Below, one piece after another: positions 16,322-17,370 of a stretch of DNA of 17,370 nt. Numbering within the stretch: the stretch's first letter is position 1; each line of letters begins with the position of its first letter. This DNA is from an uncultured Selenomonadales bacterium. Lineage in GTDB: Bacteria > Bacillota > Clostridia > Christensenellales > QALW01. The translations under genes were made by a program, and so were the position numbers. Below the pieces are notes generated by a model that saw only the letters and a list, made by a program, of their open reading frames with translations, was not told where the DNA came from and searched no databases. Location of the stretch: the NCBI GenBank assembly GCA_905200615.1, contig CAJKLB010000043.1, forward strand, positions 1 to 17,370. The letters are read 5' to 3'.

Positions 16322-17093
16322 AACATTATTGAATAAAATACCCAATGAAATACCGCAGGATATTCAACGCTTTATCTCTACGGCAAATCTTTATGACAGT
16401 TCCTCCTCGCCTGAAGCAAAAGTCTATTTTATTGATAAGGGAAAAGGATATTATTTGAAGTGTTCAGGAAAAGGAATGCTCGAAAAAGAATTCAGAATGA
16501 CAAAATACTTTTATTCTAAGGGGATCGGCGCGGAGGTATTAAATTATATCTCGCACGACAGAGATTGGCTTTTAACCGCCGCTGTGATCGGGGAAGACTG
16601 TTTAGCGTACCTCATGAATCCCAAACGCTTATGCGACACCATCGCGCATGAATTACGAAAACTGCACGAAACAGATACTACCAGCTGTCCCATCCCGGAC
16701 AGAACCGCGGAATACCTTGCGGGAGCTGAGAATAATTATCGTACGGGAAATTATGATACATCCCATTTCCCTGATAGTTTCGGCTACCGTTCGGCAAAGG
16801 AAGCTTATGATGTTCTAAGCGCCGAGAAAGATGCTTTACAAAACAAAGTCCTGCTTCACGGTGATTATTGTCTGCCGAATATTATTCTTAACAACTGGAA
16901 ACTATCCGCTTTTATTGACGTTGGCCGCGGCGGCGTTGGTGACAGACATATCGATATTTTTTGGGGTGTTTGGACGCTTTGGTTTAACCTGAAAACAAAT
17001 AAATATCGCGATCGTTTTCTGGACGCATACGGAAGAGATCAAGCGGACGAGTCAATACTCAGAATCGTTGCCGCGGCTGAAGTATTTGGTTGA
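16314..17093 (+). CDS. APH(3')-like aminoglycoside phosphotransferase, 259 aa
   Basis: A kinase-fold enzyme expected to transfer phosphate from ATP to a hydroxyl of an aminoglycoside or similar substrate in the cytoplasm. Visible elements are the ATP-site lysine K49 (GYYLKC), the acidic helix E57/E59, the catalytic loop HGDYCLPN (182-189; D184 and N189), the metal-binding D202 in IDVGRGG, and a C-terminal EVFG. This matches the APH(3')-III type end, where the last residues help bind the drug. Length is close to the 264 residues of APH(3')-IIIa. Of two ATGs (16311 and 16314), the second is preferred because it lies 6 bases from AAGGAGG (16301-16307). The gene overlaps rlmD by 8 bases and is translationally coupled to it. 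Motifs are intact but divergent, so it may be an intrinsic chromosomal enzyme with another natural substrate. Confidence 0.88.
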   Translation: MNKTLLNKIPNEIPQDIQRFISTANLYDSSSSPEAKVYFIDKGKGYYLKCSGKGMLEKEFRMTKYFYSKGIGAEVLNYISHDRDWLLTAAVIGEDCLAYLMNPKRLCDTIAHELRKLHETDTTSCPIPDRTAEYLAGAENNYRTGNYDTSHFPDSFGYRSAKEAYDVLSAEKDALQNKVLLHGDYCLPNIILNNWKLSAFIDVGRGGVGDRHIDIFWGVWTLWFNLKTNKYRDRFLDAYGRDQADESILRIVAAAEVFG

Positions 17094-17151
17094 GCCGTTA
17101 AAACGGTGCAATACGGCGTTTGCGCATTGAGCACTATATAAAATGGTAATT

Positions 17152-17172
17152 TCCCAAAATATTTGGGATTTT
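17152..17172 (+). terminator. Probable terminator after the phosphotransferase gene
   Basis: TCCCAAA (17152-17158), loop ATA, TTTGGGA (17162-17168), then TTTT. The 7-bp perfect stem is only moderately GC-rich and the T-run is short, so termination may be partial. It lies about 60 bases after the stop of the phosphotransferase. Confidence 0.55.
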
Positions 17173-17247
17173 ACAGATATTTATCAAGCACGGAACGCAA
17201 AAGAACAATCGCTGTAAGATCTACGCGAAAAGCTTATAAAAAATCTG

Positions 17248-17275
17248 TTGTTACATTTTTCAACACGAATAAAAT
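17248..17275 (+). promoter_or_regulatory. Possible promoter for the gene at the right edge
   Basis: TTGTTA (17248-17253), 16 bases, TAAAAT (17270-17275). It is a fair match but in AT-rich DNA; it lies about 30 bases before the ATG at 17304. Confidence 0.4.
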
Positions 17276-17303
17276 TTTACAAGGATCTATAAAGAAATAA
17301 AGT

Positions 17304-17370
17304 ATGAAGATCGATTTTAAAGAATTTAAACATTATAAAAAAGGAATTCTATACCGGCAATTGCTTGACG
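17304..17370 (+). CDS. Partial CDS at right edge, product uncertain
   Basis: An open frame from ATG 17304 runs 22 codons off the window: MKIDFKEFKHYKKGILYRQL and then LD. It is preceded by a possible promoter, but only a weak ribosome site (AAAG; AAGGA lies too far at 17281). The start resembles the N-terminus of some GNAT acetyltransferases of Gram-positives (a FKKGTLY-type motif), but 22 residues are not enough to call a family. Confidence 0.45.
   Translation, partial: MKIDFKEFKHYKKGILYRQLLD

Noticed and set aside
17094..17110. CCGTT/AACGG short inverted repeat after the phosphotransferase gene as terminator
   Set aside because: The loop is only two to three bases and no T-run follows; the hairpin at 17152-17172 fits better.

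Overview
The window looks like chromosomal DNA of a low-to-mid GC Gram-positive anaerobe (Bacillota, probably Clostridia). The evidence is strong Shine-Dalgarno sites, sigma-A type promoters, a lipoprotein-type transport adaptor with no periplasm-spanning hairpin, and a Sec-exported WapA-like giant YD-repeat protein. Genus cannot be told from the sequence.

Layout. (1) 1-7997, minus strand: a secreted 2594-residue RHS/YD-repeat protein with its own promoter (7968-7997). It ends in a small AT-rich, toxin-like C-terminal tip of no family I recognise. Twelve bases after its stop, a second frame opens and runs off the left edge; it is the likely immunity gene. The RHS protein carries a DNRLRE-like domain, several jelly-roll/carbohydrate-binding-like modules and two beta-trefoil-like modules set inside the YD-repeat shell. 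(2) 7998-8420: gene-poor AT-rich spacer with an 11-bp direct repeat. (3) 8421-14587, minus strand: a compact five-gene operon bounded by a promoter (14559-14587) and a strong intrinsic terminator (8421-8452). In order of transcription it holds a GH99-like protein, a short adaptor lipoprotein that appears to start at ATT, a duplicated FtsX/MacB-type permease, an ABC ATPase, and a second ABC ATPase fused to an AbrB-like domain. Gene gaps are 15, 3, 1 and 2 bases. (4) 14588-14900: divergent intergenic region with a cluster of hairpins and a palindrome. (5) 14901-17172, plus strand: a near-consensus promoter, then an RlmD-type 23S rRNA uracil-C5 methyltransferase overlapping by 8 bases an APH(3')-like aminoglycoside phosphotransferase, then a probable terminator. 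(6) 17173-17370: a possible promoter and the first 22 codons of another gene.

How they work together. The RHS gene and the partial gene after it fit a polymorphic toxin-immunity pair. The five-gene operon encodes a complete MacAB-like transporter: adaptor, permease with two FtsX halves, and two different ATPases. To it are added an intracellular GH99-like protein and an ATPase tail resembling a DNA-binding or dimerisation domain. Its substrate is unknown. The rlmD-aph pair joins an rRNA modification enzyme to a drug-modifying kinase in one transcript. No tRNA, rRNA, CRISPR array, insertion sequence or integrase was seen.
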